From Firmicutes bacterium UBA3553 (lineage in GTDB: Bacteria; Bacillota; Clostridia; Tissierellales; Sedimentibacteraceae): a stretch of 64,000 nt of DNA. The notes beneath the pieces were generated by a model that did no database searches, had not been told where the DNA came from, and saw only the letters and a program-made list of their open reading frames with translations. Made by a program: the position numbers and the translations under genes. This document shows positions 25,074 to 35,266 of the stretch, one piece after another. Positions within the stretch are counted from its first letter, which is position 1; each line of letters begins with the position of its first letter. Where the stretch lies: contig DFOA01000033.1 in NCBI GenBank assembly GCA_002381185.1, positions 16,925-80,924 on the forward strand, given 5' to 3'.

Positions 25074-27038
25074 ATGGGGCAATTTAAAATAAAATCAGAT
25101 TTTAAGCCAACCGGAGACCAGCCTGAGGCAATTGATAAAATTGCGGAAGGATTAAATAAAAATTTAAAGTATCAGACACTTTTAGGTGTTACCGGATCGG
25201 GTAAGACATTTACTATGGCGAACATAATAGAAAAAGTTCAGAAGCCAACCCTTATTTTAGCACATAACAAAACATTGGCAGCTCAGCTGTGCTCTGAATT
25301 CAAGGAGTTTTTTCCTGAAAATGCAGTAGAGTACTTTGTAAGCTACTATGATTATTATCAACCTGAAGCATATGTGCCAAGCAGTGACACCTTTATTGAA
25401 AAGGATGCATCCATAAATGATGAAATAGATAAATTGAGGCACTCCGCCACAGCTTCTCTTTTTGAAAGAAAGGATGTAATAATAGTAGCCAGCGTTTCAT
25501 GTATATATGGATTGGGAAGTCCGGTTGATTATGAAAACCTGGTTATATCTCTTAGACCCGGTATGCAGAAGGACAGAAATGAAACAATGAGAAAACTCAT
25601 TGAAATTCAATATAAAAGAAATGACATCAGTTTTACCAGGGGAACATTCCGCGTCAGAGGAGATACATTGGAAATATTCCCTGCATCATCCTCAGAAAAT
25701 GCCATAAGAGTGGAGTTTTTTGGTGATGAAATTGACAGAATCACCGAAATAAACACAGTTACAGGAGAAATATTAGGCAGAAGAAACCACATATCCATTT
25801 TTCCTGCAACTCACTATGCCACAACAGAAGAAAATGTAAACAGAGCAGTGGTGAGCATCAGAGAAGAACTGGAAGAACGGTTGAAATGTTTTGAAAGAGA
25901 AAACAAGCTATTGGAAATGCAAAGACTTGAGCAAAGAACAAACTACGATTTGGAAATGCTTCAGGAAATGGGCTATTGCAATGGCATAGAAAATTACTCA
26001 AGGCATATAAACAATTTAAAGCCGGGGTCCAGGCCATTCACACTTTTAGATTATTTTCCGAAAGATTTCCTGATGATTATAGACGAGTCCCATGTTACAA
26101 TTCCGCAGGTTCGAGGGATGTACAACGGAGACAGAGCAAGAAAGTCCACATTGGTGGACTACGGCTTCAGGCTTCCGTCAGCACTGGATAACAGGCCGTT
26201 GAAGTTTGATGAATTTGAAAGCATTATAAACCAGGTGGTATTTGTAAGTGCAACTCCCGGACCTTATGAAGCGGAGCACTCTCAAAATGTTATTGAGCAG
26301 ATAATACGTCCTACAGGTCTTTTAGATCCCCCTATTTATGTAAGACCTGTAGAAAATCAGATAGATGATCTAATTAATGAAATTCGTATTTCCACAAGTA
26401 AAAATCAAAGGGTTCTTGTTACAACCCTAACCAAGAAAATGGCTGAGGACTTGACATTCTACTTTAAAAATACTGGCATACGTGTGAGGTATCTGCACTC
26501 GGATATTGATACTCTGGAGAGAATGGAAATAATAAGAGACCTTCGTATCGGAGAGTTTGATGTCCTGGTGGGAATCAACCTCTTAAGAGAAGGACTGGAT
26601 CTGCCGGAGGTATCTTTGGTGGCAATACTTGATGCAGACAAGGAAGGATTCCTGCGTTCTGAAACATCATTGATACAGACCGTGGGAAGGGCTGCCCGTA
26701 ATGTGGACGGAAGGGTTATCATGTATGCTGACAAGATGACCGGCTCCATGGAAAGGGCAATTAAGGAAACAAACAGAAGAAGAGAAATTCAGGATAAGCA
26801 TAACAAAGAGCACAATATTATCCCTACATCAATTATAAAAGGTGTACGTGATGTGATTGAAGCAACCAAGGCAGCAGAAAATGAAGGAAAATACACTGTC
26901 AAGGGCACAAAAATTACGGATATGGCTGAATACATCATTGAGCTTGAAAAAGAAATGAGAATTGCAGCGGAAAATCTGGAGTTTGAAAAAGCAGCCAAGA
27001 TAAGAGATGAGATAAAAGAATTACGGACTATAAAATAA
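25074..27038 (+). CDS. uvrB: Excinuclease ABC subunit B
   Basis: A 654-residue helicase-like subunit of nucleotide excision repair. It has 'GVTGSGKTFTMANI' (Walker A), the beta-hairpin region with 'YYDYYQPEAYVPSSDT', 'MIIDESHVTIPQ', 'VFVSATPG', 'GINLLREGLDLPEVSLV' and 'QTVGRAARN'. The C-terminal UVR motif (~615-654, 'EKEMRIAAENLEFEKAAKIR') binds UvrC. It starts at ATG behind GAGGTGAG, downstream of a LexA box, and is followed by uvrA after 69 bases that contain a small inverted repeat. Confidence 0.98.
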   Translation: MGQFKIKSDFKPTGDQPEAIDKIAEGLNKNLKYQTLLGVTGSGKTFTMANIIEKVQKPTLILAHNKTLAAQLCSEFKEFFPENAVEYFVSYYDYYQPEAYVPSSDTFIEKDASINDEIDKLRHSATASLFERKDVIIVASVSCIYGLGSPVDYENLVISLRPGMQKDRNETMRKLIEIQYKRNDISFTRGTFRVRGDTLEIFPASSSENAIRVEFFGDEIDRITEINTVTGEILGRRNHISIFPATHYATTEENVNRAVVSIREELEERLKCFERENKLLEMQRLEQRTNYDLEMLQEMGYCNGIENYSRHINNLKPGSRPFTLLDYFPKDFLMIIDESHVTIPQVRGMYNGDRARKSTLVDYGFRLPSALDNRPLKFDEFESIINQVVFVSATPGPYEAEHSQNVIEQIIRPTGLLDPPIYVRPVENQIDDLINEIRISTSKNQRVLVTTLTKKMAEDLTFYFKNTGIRVRYLHSDIDTLERMEIIRDLRIGEFDVLVGINLLREGLDLPEVSLVAILDADKEGFLRSETSLIQTVGRAARNVDGRVIMYADKMTGSMERAIKETNRRREIQDKHNKEHNIIPTSIIKGVRDVIEATKAAENEGKYTVKGTKITDMAEYIIELEKEMRIAAENLEFEKAAKIRDEIKELRTIK

Positions 27039-27044
27039 TACTTG

Positions 27045-27079
27045 CCATTCTGAGGTCTTCAGATTGCGCCTCAGAATGG
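27045..27079. repeat. Inverted repeat CCATTCTGAGG/CCTCAGAATGG between uvrB and uvrA
   Basis: Perfect 11-bp arms at 27045-27055 and 27069-27079. The core ATTCTGA/TCAGAAT is shared with the repeat at 53945-54021, and a decayed relative lies near 49088-49119. There is no T-tract, so read-through into uvrA is expected. Confidence 0.6.
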
Positions 27080-27107
27080 ACAGTTAAAATAGCTGAAAGG
27101 ATAAATA

Positions 27108-29924
27108 ATGGATAAAATAATAATAAGGGGAGCAAAGGAAAACAACCTGAAAAACATAAATGTGGAACTTCCAAGAGAAAAACTTATTGTTTTTACAGGC
27201 GTCAGCGGTTCAGGAAAAACTTCGCTTGCCTTTGATACCATATATGCAGAAGGACAAAGACGCTATGTGGAAAGTCTTTCCTCATACGCTCGAATGTTTC
27301 TAGGACAAATGGATAAGCCCGATGTTGAATCTATTGAAGGATTATCGCCTGCAATATCCATAGACCAGAAAACAACTAACAAAAACCCCCGTTCAACAGT
27401 AGGAACAGTTACAGAAATTTACGATTATTACAGGCTATTGTTTGCAAGAGTAGGAATTCCTCACTGTCCAAACTGCGGGAAACCCATAAAAACTCAAACA
27501 ATAGATCAAATAACAGACAAGGTTTTAGAATACGAAGAGAAAACAAGAATTCAAATCTTGGCTCCAATGGTAAGAGGAGCAAAAGGAACACATAAAAAGC
27601 TTCTTGAAAATATCAAGAAAGATGGCTACGTGAGAGTAAGAGTAGATGGAGAGCTTTTAGAATTAGATGAAGAAATAAACCTTGATAAAAATAAAAAACA
27701 CAGCATAGAAGTTGTTGTGGACAGAATTATTATCAAGGAAGGAATACAAAAAAGACTTGTTGATTCAGTTGAAACAGCACTTGAACTTTCAGGAGGCATG
27801 GTGCTGATTGATGTTATGGGAAAAGAAGAGCTGTTGATGAGTACTAAATTCGCCTGCACAGACTGCGGTATAGGGTTCGGTGAAATCTCTCCGAGGATGT
27901 TTTCATTCAACAACCCCATAGGGGCTTGCAAGACCTGCAACGGTCTTGGAGTTAAAAGAGAAATAGATATTGATTTGATAATTCCTGATTACACAAAGAC
28001 TATCGGGGAGAGAGCAATAGCTCCATACGGGGCAGAAGAAGAAGGATACTATTATCAGATATTTAAAGCTATAGCCGATTATCATAAATTTGATGTGTCA
28101 AAACCTCTTTCAGAAGCACCGAAGGAACTCATTGATGAACTTCTTTACGGCACAAAGGGCAGAGAAGTTACTGTGGAATTTGTCAGCAAGTTTCAGGGTC
28201 AGAAAGAATATACAAGAGAATTTGAGGGTGTGGTAAATAATCTTCAAAGAAGGTACATGGAAACAAAATCACCTGAAATGAGAGAGTGGATAGAAGATTA
28301 TATGTATGAAAGTCCATGTCCCGAATGTAACGGCGCAAGATTAAATCCTATAAGCCTTGCCGTAAAGGTGGGAAGTAAAAATATTTATGAAATAACAAAG
28401 CTTTCTGTCTCAAAAAGTCTTAAATTTTTTGAAGGACTTGAACTAAGTCCTTTGAATAAGGTGATAGGTGAACAGATAATCAAGGAAATCAACTCAAGAC
28501 TTCAATTTTTATCTGATGTGGGACTGAATTATTTGACACTTGAAAGAAACGCAAGCACATTGTCAGGCGGAGAATCACAGCGTATAAGGCTTGCAACCCA
28601 GATCGGCTCAAGCCTGGTTGGAGTTCTATATGTATTGGATGAACCGAGCATAGGTCTCCACCAAAGAGATAACAGCATGTTAATTAAAACATTAAGAAAT
28701 CTTACTGATTTAGGCAATACCCTTATCGTTGTAGAACATGATGAAGAAACCATGGAAAGTGCAGATTACATTTTGGACATAGGTCCGGGAGCAGGAATTC
28801 ATGGCGGTCAAGTTGTTTCTTCAGGTACATTTGAGGATATTAAAAACGATGAAAACTCAATTACGGGACAGTATTTAAGCGGCAGGAAAAAAATCGAAGT
28901 TCCTGAAACAAGAAGGGTCGCAGAAAAGTATATTGAAATCAAAGGTGCAAAAGAAAATAATTTAAAAAATCTGGATGTAAAAATACCTTTAGGAATATTG
29001 TGCTGCATAACCGGAGTTTCAGGTTCAGGAAAGAGCTCTTTAATCAATGAAATATTGTCAAAAGGGCTGCACCAGAAACTATTTAAAAATAGCAATCGTC
29101 CCGGAAAGTACGACGAAATGTTGGGAGTTGAAAATATTGATAAAATAATTACCATAGATCAATCACCCATAGGTAGAACGCCAAGGTCAAATCCTGCCAC
29201 ATATACAGGTGTGTTTGACTATATAAGAGATGTATTTGCCATGACTCTTGAAGCAAAGGAAAGAGGCTATCAAAAAGGAAGGTTCAGTTTCAATGTTAAA
29301 GGCGGAAGATGTGAAGCATGCCGCGGTGACGGTATATTAAAAATAGAGATGCACTTCCTCCCGGATGTATATGTGCCTTGTGATGTATGCAAGGGCAAAA
29401 GATACAACAGAGAAACCCTTGAAGTCAAATACAAGGGAAAAAACATTGCCGAAGTCCTGGATATGGACATAGACGAAGCACTGGAATTCTTTGAAAATAT
29501 TCCGAAGATATATAATAAAATAAAGACATTGCAGGATGTTGGATTAGGATATATCAAGCTGGGTCAGCCCTCTACCGAATTGTCGGGAGGAGAAGCTCAG
29601 CGTGTTAAGCTGGCTTTTGAATTAAGCAAAAAAGGGACAGGAAAAACATTGTATGTTCTTGATGAACCTACAACAGGCCTTCACATTGCAGATATACACC
29701 TGCTGGTTGATGTTCTTAACAAACTTGTGGAGGCAGGAAATTCCGTTATAGTTATTGAACATAATCTTGATGTTATAAAGACCGCAGATTATATTTTAGA
29801 TTTAGGACCTGAAGGCGGAGACGGCGGCGGAACAATAGTTGCAGAGGGAACACCGGAAGAAGTTGCAAAAGTAAAAAAATCCTATACAGGACAATATCTA
29901 AAAAAGATGCTGAAGAAAAAATAA
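27108..29924 (+). CDS. uvrA: Excinuclease ABC subunit A
   Basis: A 938-residue DNA-damage sensor with two ABC ATPase modules. Module one has 'GVSGSGKTSLAFDTIY', the zinc-finger pair 'CPNCG' and 'CTDCG...CKTCNG', and 'STLSGGESQRIRLATQIGS'. Module two has 'GVSGSGKSSLINEIL', 'GGRCEACRGDG...CDVCKG' and 'TELSGGEAQRVKLAFEL'. The length and domain order are complete. It works with UvrB upstream; uvrC is not in the window. Start ATG at 27108 behind GAAAGGAT. Confidence 0.98.
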   Translation: MDKIIIRGAKENNLKNINVELPREKLIVFTGVSGSGKTSLAFDTIYAEGQRRYVESLSSYARMFLGQMDKPDVESIEGLSPAISIDQKTTNKNPRSTVGTVTEIYDYYRLLFARVGIPHCPNCGKPIKTQTIDQITDKVLEYEEKTRIQILAPMVRGAKGTHKKLLENIKKDGYVRVRVDGELLELDEEINLDKNKKHSIEVVVDRIIIKEGIQKRLVDSVETALELSGGMVLIDVMGKEELLMSTKFACTDCGIGFGEISPRMFSFNNPIGACKTCNGLGVKREIDIDLIIPDYTKTIGERAIAPYGAEEEGYYYQIFKAIADYHKFDVSKPLSEAPKELIDELLYGTKGREVTVEFVSKFQGQKEYTREFEGVVNNLQRRYMETKSPEMREWIEDYMYESPCPECNGARLNPISLAVKVGSKNIYEITKLSVSKSLKFFEGLELSPLNKVIGEQIIKEINSRLQFLSDVGLNYLTLERNASTLSGGESQRIRLATQIGSSLVGVLYVLDEPSIGLHQRDNSMLIKTLRNLTDLGNTLIVVEHDEETMESADYILDIGPGAGIHGGQVVSSGTFEDIKNDENSITGQYLSGRKKIEVPETRRVAEKYIEIKGAKENNLKNLDVKIPLGILCCITGVSGSGKSSLINEILSKGLHQKLFKNSNRPGKYDEMLGVENIDKIITIDQSPIGRTPRSNPATYTGVFDYIRDVFAMTLEAKERGYQKGRFSFNVKGGRCEACRGDGILKIEMHFLPDVYVPCDVCKGKRYNRETLEVKYKGKNIAEVLDMDIDEALEFFENIPKIYNKIKTLQDVGLGYIKLGQPSTELSGGEAQRVKLAFELSKKGTGKTLYVLDEPTTGLHIADIHLLVDVLNKLVEAGNSVIVIEHNLDVIKTADYILDLGPEGGDGGGTIVAEGTPEEVAKVKKSYTGQYLKKMLKKK

Positions 29925-30070
29925 AAAAGAAACTGAAAATAATATACTTATCCTAGCTGTAGAGGTTTAGACTGACTATAACAAGTATGAGCTATGATAT
30001 TCTATTTATCGCTGATTGAGAATTAGGGTGACAAGGACAAGTTGAATACATTTATAACAAAATAAAAATA

Positions 30071-30125
30071 TGAGCTGAACGGAATAAAGATGTGATATTT
30101 CCCCGTTTAGCTCAATTTTATTTTA
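30071..30125. terminator. Bidirectional terminator between uvrA and the ABC-importer operon
   Basis: TGAGCTGAACGG (30071-30082) pairs with CCGTTTAGCTCA (30103-30114) with one G-T pair. T-rich tracts occur on both outer sides, so it can end both convergent transcripts. Confidence 0.7.
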
Positions 30126-30133
30126 TAAAGTTA

Positions 30134-30901
30134 TCAAAATTTAGCGTTATTAATTAAAAATCTTGTGTAATTTTCAGACGGTTGCTTGATTACTGTATCA
30201 TTTGGACCACCTTCTATTATAGAGCCGTCTTTCATGACAGCTATGTGGTCACTTATATTACTGACTAAAGCAATATCATGGGATATAAATAAATATGAAA
30301 GATTCAGCTCCTTTTTTAACCTCATCAGCAAACTTATAATCTGGGACTGCACAGATACGTCTAAAGCACTTGTGCATTCATCACAGATAATAAGTTTGGG
30401 TTCACTGATTATTGCCCTTGCTATTGCAGCTCTTTGACATTCACCGCCGCTTAGTTCTGTACAGTATTTGCCGGCATATTCCTTTTTAAGACCCACCAGT
30501 TCCAGTACATCGTAAACTTTCCTGGCTATATTATCATTGCTTAAATCAGTGTCATAAAGGATTCCCTCTGATATAGATTTAAGCAAAGTCATTTTCGGAG
30601 AGAATGAAGACAGAGGGTTCTGAAAAATAATCTGCATTTTATTCCTTAGCTTAAAGCTTTTATTTGATGGTTTTTCAGGTAATTTGTTATTACAAAATGC
30701 AATTTCACCTTCAGTAAACCTCGTAAAGCCTGCAATCATATTGGCTATCGTGGATTTGCCGCTTCCGCTTTCGCCTATCAGGCTGAAACACTCACCTTCT
30801 CTAATGACGAAGCTGACATTATTAACTGCGGTAATCAAGTCGTTTCCCTTTTTAAAAACCTTCTTCAGATTTTTAACCTCTAAAACATTCTGCCTTGTCA
30901 T
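30134..30901 (-). CDS. NikE/OppF-like ABC transporter ATPase
   Basis: A 255-residue ATPase of a nickel/peptide-type importer. The ATG at 30901 follows AGAGG; an ATG at 30922 overlapping the previous gene has a weaker RBS. It has Walker A 'GESGSGKSTIANM', 'IFQNPLSSFSPKMTL', the ABC signature 'LSGGECQRAAIARAI', Walker B 'LIICDECTSALDVS' and the His switch in 'ISHDIALVSNISDHI'. It is the last gene of the methyltransferase-importer operon and pairs with the preceding ATPase. Confidence 0.88.
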   Translation of the reverse strand: MTRQNVLEVKNLKKVFKKGNDLITAVNNVSFVIREGECFSLIGESGSGKSTIANMIAGFTRFTEGEIAFCNNKLPEKPSNKSFKLRNKMQIIFQNPLSSFSPKMTLLKSISEGILYDTDLSNDNIARKVYDVLELVGLKKEYAGKYCTELSGGECQRAAIARAIISEPKLIICDECTSALDVSVQSQIISLLMRLKKELNLSYLFISHDIALVSNISDHIAVMKDGSIIEGGPNDTVIKQPSENYTRFLINNAKF

Positions 30902-30914
30902 ATGGAACCTCTTT

Positions 30915-31802
30915 TTAATCATTTAAAATCCAATGTGTTTTAGAAAAATATATCTTATCATGGACGGGAGAAATTCTTTTCTCTTGGCCATGAATATATT
31001 TATTGGATTCAAAAATGTCGTTTACAAAATTACTGTCTTGTAATTTAGGAACTGATTTTAACAGAGTCTTAGTATAATCATGCTGTGCATTTATCATGAT
31101 TTCATCCTTTGTTCCCCATTCCACCATTTTGCCGCGGTACATAACACCTACCATGTCAGCTATCTTTGAAACTACCCCCATATTATGGGTTACAATGAGA
31201 AATGACGTGTTAAAATCATTATATATTTTAATCATTAAATCAATTATTTCAGATTGTATCGTCACATCTAATGCACTTGTAGGCTCATCTGCCAAGACAA
31301 TCTTGGGGTGCAGGGCAACGGCAAAGGCTATGGCTACTCTCTGGCACATTCCTCCGCTAAGCTCAAAAGGATAGGAATTCAAAACCCTGTCACAATTATC
31401 TAATTGAAGGCTCTTAAGCAGGGTGGAAGCCATAATGTATGCTTCTGACCTGAATATTTGTCTGTGTGCCTTAACCAGTTCATAAAACTGATTCTTTATT
31501 TTAACAGACGGATCAAAAAACGACTCGGGATTCTGAAAAATCACAGATATATCCTTGCCTCGGATTTTTTCCAATTCCCGGTGTGTTAAATCTAAAATAT
31601 TTTTATCATTGAATAAAATGCTCCCGGAAATAATGTTTGCGTTAGAGCTTAATAAATTGATTATACTTCTGAGCAGTGTGCTTTTACCGCTGCCGCTTTC
31701 TCCCACAATGACAGCTATTTCCTTTTTGTTTAATTTCAGGCTGATATTTTTAACTGCCGGTTTTCCGTTATAAGATATATTTAAATCATTAATCCTAAGC
31801 AA
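30915..31802 (-). CDS. NikD/OppD-like ABC transporter ATPase
   Basis: A 295-residue ATPase with TTG start behind AAGGAG. Walker A 'GESGSGKSTLLRSI', Q-loop 'IFQNPESFFDP', signature 'LSGGMCQRVAIAFAVA', Walker B 'VLADEPTSALDVT' and 'VTHNMGVVSKIADMVGVM' are present. The C-terminal tail after residue ~240 is of the oligopeptide/nickel type. It forms a heterodimer with the NikE-like protein at the inner face of the membrane. Confidence 0.88.
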   Translation of the reverse strand: MLRINDLNISYNGKPAVKNISLKLNKKEIAVIVGESGSGKSTLLRSIINLLSSNANIISGSILFNDKNILDLTHRELEKIRGKDISVIFQNPESFFDPSVKIKNQFYELVKAHRQIFRSEAYIMASTLLKSLQLDNCDRVLNSYPFELSGGMCQRVAIAFAVALHPKIVLADEPTSALDVTIQSEIIDLMIKIYNDFNTSFLIVTHNMGVVSKIADMVGVMYRGKMVEWGTKDEIMINAQHDYTKTLLKSVPKLQDSNFVNDIFESNKYIHGQEKRISPVHDKIYFSKTHWILND

Positions 31803-31829
31803 ATTTTTTCTCCTTAAAACATGAGTTCT

Positions 31830-33422
31830 TTATTTCGCTTCTACTGCCGTATCTAAGATGTAGTATTCAGAGGGTTGAGAGTGGTAGCTTTTTACCGTTT
31901 CAGAATTATATGCTCCCGTAAAATTTTTATGGGCAAAAAATATAAATGAGCAATCATCTACAATGTGTTGGCTTATATCAAAGATAGTTTGATTTCTTTC
32001 ATCCTTATCAATGGTTTTATTCAATTTTTCAATTAAACCATCCACTTCACCGTTGGCGTACTTTCCAAAATTATTTGTTCCGCCGGACTTGAACATAGAT
32101 GAAATAAATGCTTCTGGATTTCCTGTAGCTCCAAGAGTGTATGATTCATATGTCAAATCAAACTCACCGTTCTTTCTTGCATCGCTAATATTCTCCAGGA
32201 TTTCAACCGTCAAATCTATTCCGATTTCCTTAAGCTGGTCCTTAAGAATCTGGCTTAATTCGGCCATATCTTTTTGTGCAGACAGACCAATCATTTTCAT
32301 GGAAAGCTTTATTCCGTCCTTTTCTAAAATTCCGTCTCCGTCAGCATCCTTGTATCCCGCAGCATCCAGAAGTTTTTTTGCTGCTTCCACATTAAATCCG
32401 GTTACAACAGGCTTAATATTTTTGATTCCTCCGTATGCCAGATTTTTCGGAAATATTCCGTATGATGGGACAGTCATTTCATTGCATATGACCTTGGAAT
32501 ATCCTTCTCTGTCAATACAATAGCTTATGGCGTTTCTTACAGCAGCGTCCTGTACCACTGGAGAATTAAAGTTAAACCTGATAAGCTGGGAACGCATGCT
32601 GGTTGTAGAATCTATTACGGTACCCGGGTTGCTTTTTAATATGGGAATGCTTGTTTCGGGAACAGGCACCAGTATGTCAATTTCACCGTTTTGGAAAGCC
32701 ATGGTCAGTGTATCTACATCGGTTATTGTTATGAATACGGCCTTGTCTAACTTAGGAGATTCTCCCCAGTAATTTTCATTTTTAACCACCGTAAGTTCTA
32801 CACCGGGGTCAAATCTTTCCGGTATATAAGGTCCTGTAAAATATGTCTTGGCTGCAAAATCATCTGAACCTTCAGAATCGTAAACGGTCCATATGGGATC
32901 ACACAAGTCATTTGCAAATGTCGCTTTAGCTTCAGACAGCACAATGGTAAGGGTTTGACCGTCTGCCAGGATGCTTTTTACGGGCAGTACTTCTAATGAT
33001 CTTTCATTGACTCCCATTGTTCTTTCAAAGCATTTTTTTATTGTTTCAGCTGTAACTTTTACGCCGTTGTGGTAATAAATGTTATCTTTTATGTTCAAAT
33101 TCCATGTAATATAATCATCAGAGGTATATTCATCCACAAGCAGTGGTTCAGCAACAAACTCATCATTTAATTTGAACAGGCATTCACTCACTCCATAAGA
33201 ACCTATGGCCCATCCTTCCCAGCCTACTGCCGGGTCCCACTGTTCGTTGTAAAAATACCCCACCGAGCCGAATACAAGGGATTTTTCCTCATTATTTGAA
33301 CTGTCCGGAGTGCCTTCGTTATTTTGAAGGCCGTCGGTATCACCGGAATCATTTGATGAGCACCCTGCAAATGCAAATATGCATAATACAAGGCACAATA
33401 AAATTAATGTAAATTTTTTCAT
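31830..33422 (-). CDS. NikA/OppA-like substrate-binding lipoprotein
   Basis: A 530-residue extracytoplasmic binding protein. It has a lipoprotein signal with lipobox 'FAGC' at about residues 17-20, then a Ser/Asp/Asn-rich linker. The SBP family 5 fold is visible in 'WNLNIKDNIYYHNGVKVTAE', 'FTGPYIPERFDPG' and 'RNAISYCIDREGYSKVIC'. Family 5 proteins bind peptides, nickel or metal-chelator complexes. Regulation by both a B12 riboswitch and a Fur-like box points to a metal or metallophore ligand rather than peptides (inference). ATG behind AAGAGGAG. Confidence 0.88.
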   Translation of the reverse strand: MKKFTLILLCLVLCIFAFAGCSSNDSGDTDGLQNNEGTPDSSNNEEKSLVFGSVGYFYNEQWDPAVGWEGWAIGSYGVSECLFKLNDEFVAEPLLVDEYTSDDYITWNLNIKDNIYYHNGVKVTAETIKKCFERTMGVNERSLEVLPVKSILADGQTLTIVLSEAKATFANDLCDPIWTVYDSEGSDDFAAKTYFTGPYIPERFDPGVELTVVKNENYWGESPKLDKAVFITITDVDTLTMAFQNGEIDILVPVPETSIPILKSNPGTVIDSTTSMRSQLIRFNFNSPVVQDAAVRNAISYCIDREGYSKVICNEMTVPSYGIFPKNLAYGGIKNIKPVVTGFNVEAAKKLLDAAGYKDADGDGILEKDGIKLSMKMIGLSAQKDMAELSQILKDQLKEIGIDLTVEILENISDARKNGEFDLTYESYTLGATGNPEAFISSMFKSGGTNNFGKYANGEVDGLIEKLNKTIDKDERNQTIFDISQHIVDDCSFIFFAHKNFTGAYNSETVKSYHSQPSEYYILDTAVEAK

Positions 33423-33435
33423 ATCTGTTCTCCTC

Positions 33436-34263
33436 TTAGCAATTTTTTGAAACAGTTTTGTCTAAATAAATCTGGATGTTGTTTCCTAAAATATTAAATG
33501 CAATTACTACAATAAATATAGCTATGCCGGTGAATATGGTAATCCACGGGGCTACCTGCAGATAGCTTCTGCCCTCACTTATGATGGCTCCCCATTCGGC
33601 TGCAGGGCGCTGTGCCCCCAGGCCCAAAAATGAAAGTCCGGACATGCTGAGTATGATGGTGCTTATATCCAGTACGGAGGTTATCATTATAGGCGATGAT
33701 ATATTGGGTATTATGTATTTGAATATAATATGGTGATTTTTAGCTCCACAAATCCTGGCAGCCTTTATATAATTTTCATCTTTTATGTTTAAAACCAAGC
33801 TTCTGCCTAATCTTGCATAAGTTGTCCAGTATACTGCAATTAATGAAATCATACCGTTCATCATTCCGGAACCAAGTATGCCCGCCACGCACACAGCGAG
33901 CAAAAAATAAGGAAAAGCTTGAAAGATCATTGTTATTTTCATAAATACATTGTCAGTAAACCCGCCCGTGAAACCTGATATGATACCGATAACAGTTCCT
34001 AAAACTGAAACGGTCAATACTACGGCCATAGCGGAGAATACAGAAACAGATGCCCCTTTTATTATGCGGGACAGCACGCAGCGGCCTAGGTGGTCCGTAC
34101 CGCAGGGATATTCAGCGCATGGTTTAGACAAAGCATTTCCCAGATTTGTTTTATATGGATCGTGAGGTGTAAAAAAGAAACCTGCAGCACAAAGCAATAC
34201 AATAAGCAGCACAAATATCAAACTGATGTTTAGATTCCTCTTTAACTTTATGTCTTGTTTCAT
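33436..34263 (-). CDS. NikC/OppC-like ABC transporter permease
   Basis: A 275-residue permease with about six helices. The ATG at 34263 follows GGAGG and lies five bases after the stop of the upstream permease; a longer in-frame start would overlap that gene by ~90 bases. 'YPCGTDHLGRCVLSRIIKGA' is the typical C-permease N-terminal segment, and the EAA loop 'YIKAARICGAKNHHIIFKYI' contacts the ATPases. It pairs with the NikB-like permease. Confidence 0.88.
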   Translation of the reverse strand: MKQDIKLKRNLNISLIFVLLIVLLCAAGFFFTPHDPYKTNLGNALSKPCAEYPCGTDHLGRCVLSRIIKGASVSVFSAMAVVLTVSVLGTVIGIISGFTGGFTDNVFMKITMIFQAFPYFLLAVCVAGILGSGMMNGMISLIAVYWTTYARLGRSLVLNIKDENYIKAARICGAKNHHIIFKYIIPNISSPIMITSVLDISTIILSMSGLSFLGLGAQRPAAEWGAIISEGRSYLQVAPWITIFTGIAIFIVVIAFNILGNNIQIYLDKTVSKNC

Positions 34264-34268
34264 ATCAG

Positions 34269-35204
34269 TCAACCTCCGTATCCTCTGGTTTTTGGGTTTA
34301 AAAGCTTGTACAGAATTTCGACACCGGTATTTACTGCAAAATATATCACAGCCATCCAAATCATATAGCCCTGTATAAGAGGGTAGTCTCTGTGACCTAT
34401 TGCTTCAACAGCAAGCTTTCCAACACCCGGCCAGCTGAATATGCTTTCAACTATTATTGTTCCCCCCAAAAGAACTCCAAAGGACATGCCTATTAATGTA
34501 ATTATATATGTTAAGGAATTTCTGAATATGTGTTTCTGAAATACAGATTTTCTGCTTATACCTCTTGAATACAGTCCCGTAACATAGTCTTTGTTCATTT
34601 CTCGTAACACCACAGCTCTTATCTGTTTTATATATACAGCAGTCATATTTAAGGACAGTGCTACGGTAGGCATAATCAAACCTTTAATGCTTCCTGTGGA
34701 TATAACAGGCAATAATCTTAATTTCAAAGAAAAAATATAAATAGTGACCAATGATATAAAAAATATCGGAAGAGAAATAAACCCGTAAGAAATCATCTGT
34801 ATGAATTTATCCATTACGGAATTTTGGTGCCTGGCACAAAATATTCCAACAGGAACCGATATTATCAGATTAAGTGCCATAGATGACACAGCAAGTAAAA
34901 CCGTATACGGCAAAGCTTCTGAAATATCATTGCTGACCTCTCGGTTAGATTTAATGGATACTCCCATATCTCCCTTTAAAAGATTTGCAATCCATGATAA
35001 ATATTGTTCATAAACCGGCCTGTTAAGACCAAGTTGTTCTCTTTTTTTCTGTAATAGCTCCTCAGTAGGGGCTACGCCATCGTTTGTCAGCATGATTTCC
35101 GCAGGATCACTGGGTGCCAAGTGCGACAATGCAAAGGAAAGAGCGGTGACGCCTATGAGTGTGACAAAAAACATAAAAATTGATTTTGATAAAGAAGCAA
35201 TCAA
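34269..35204 (-). CDS. NikB/OppB-like ABC transporter permease
   Basis: A 311-residue permease with six helices, TTG start behind GGAGTGG. Typical features are the N-terminal helix followed by 'LAPSDPAEIML', 'QLGLNRPVYEQYLSWI', 'GDMGVSIKSNREV', the EAA loop 'YVTGLYSRGISRKSVFQKHI' and 'VESIFSWPGVGKLAVEAI'. It is the first importer gene after the methyltransferase, 62 bases downstream. Confidence 0.88.
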   Translation of the reverse strand: MIASLSKSIFMFFVTLIGVTALSFALSHLAPSDPAEIMLTNDGVAPTEELLQKKREQLGLNRPVYEQYLSWIANLLKGDMGVSIKSNREVSNDISEALPYTVLLAVSSMALNLIISVPVGIFCARHQNSVMDKFIQMISYGFISLPIFFISLVTIYIFSLKLRLLPVISTGSIKGLIMPTVALSLNMTAVYIKQIRAVVLREMNKDYVTGLYSRGISRKSVFQKHIFRNSLTYIITLIGMSFGVLLGGTIIVESIFSWPGVGKLAVEAIGHRDYPLIQGYMIWMAVIYFAVNTGVEILYKLLNPKTRGYGG

Positions 35205-35266
35205 ATTACCACTCCTAAAACATTATAGTGCCTAGTTCTGAAATTTCTGTTAATAACACCTGTAAT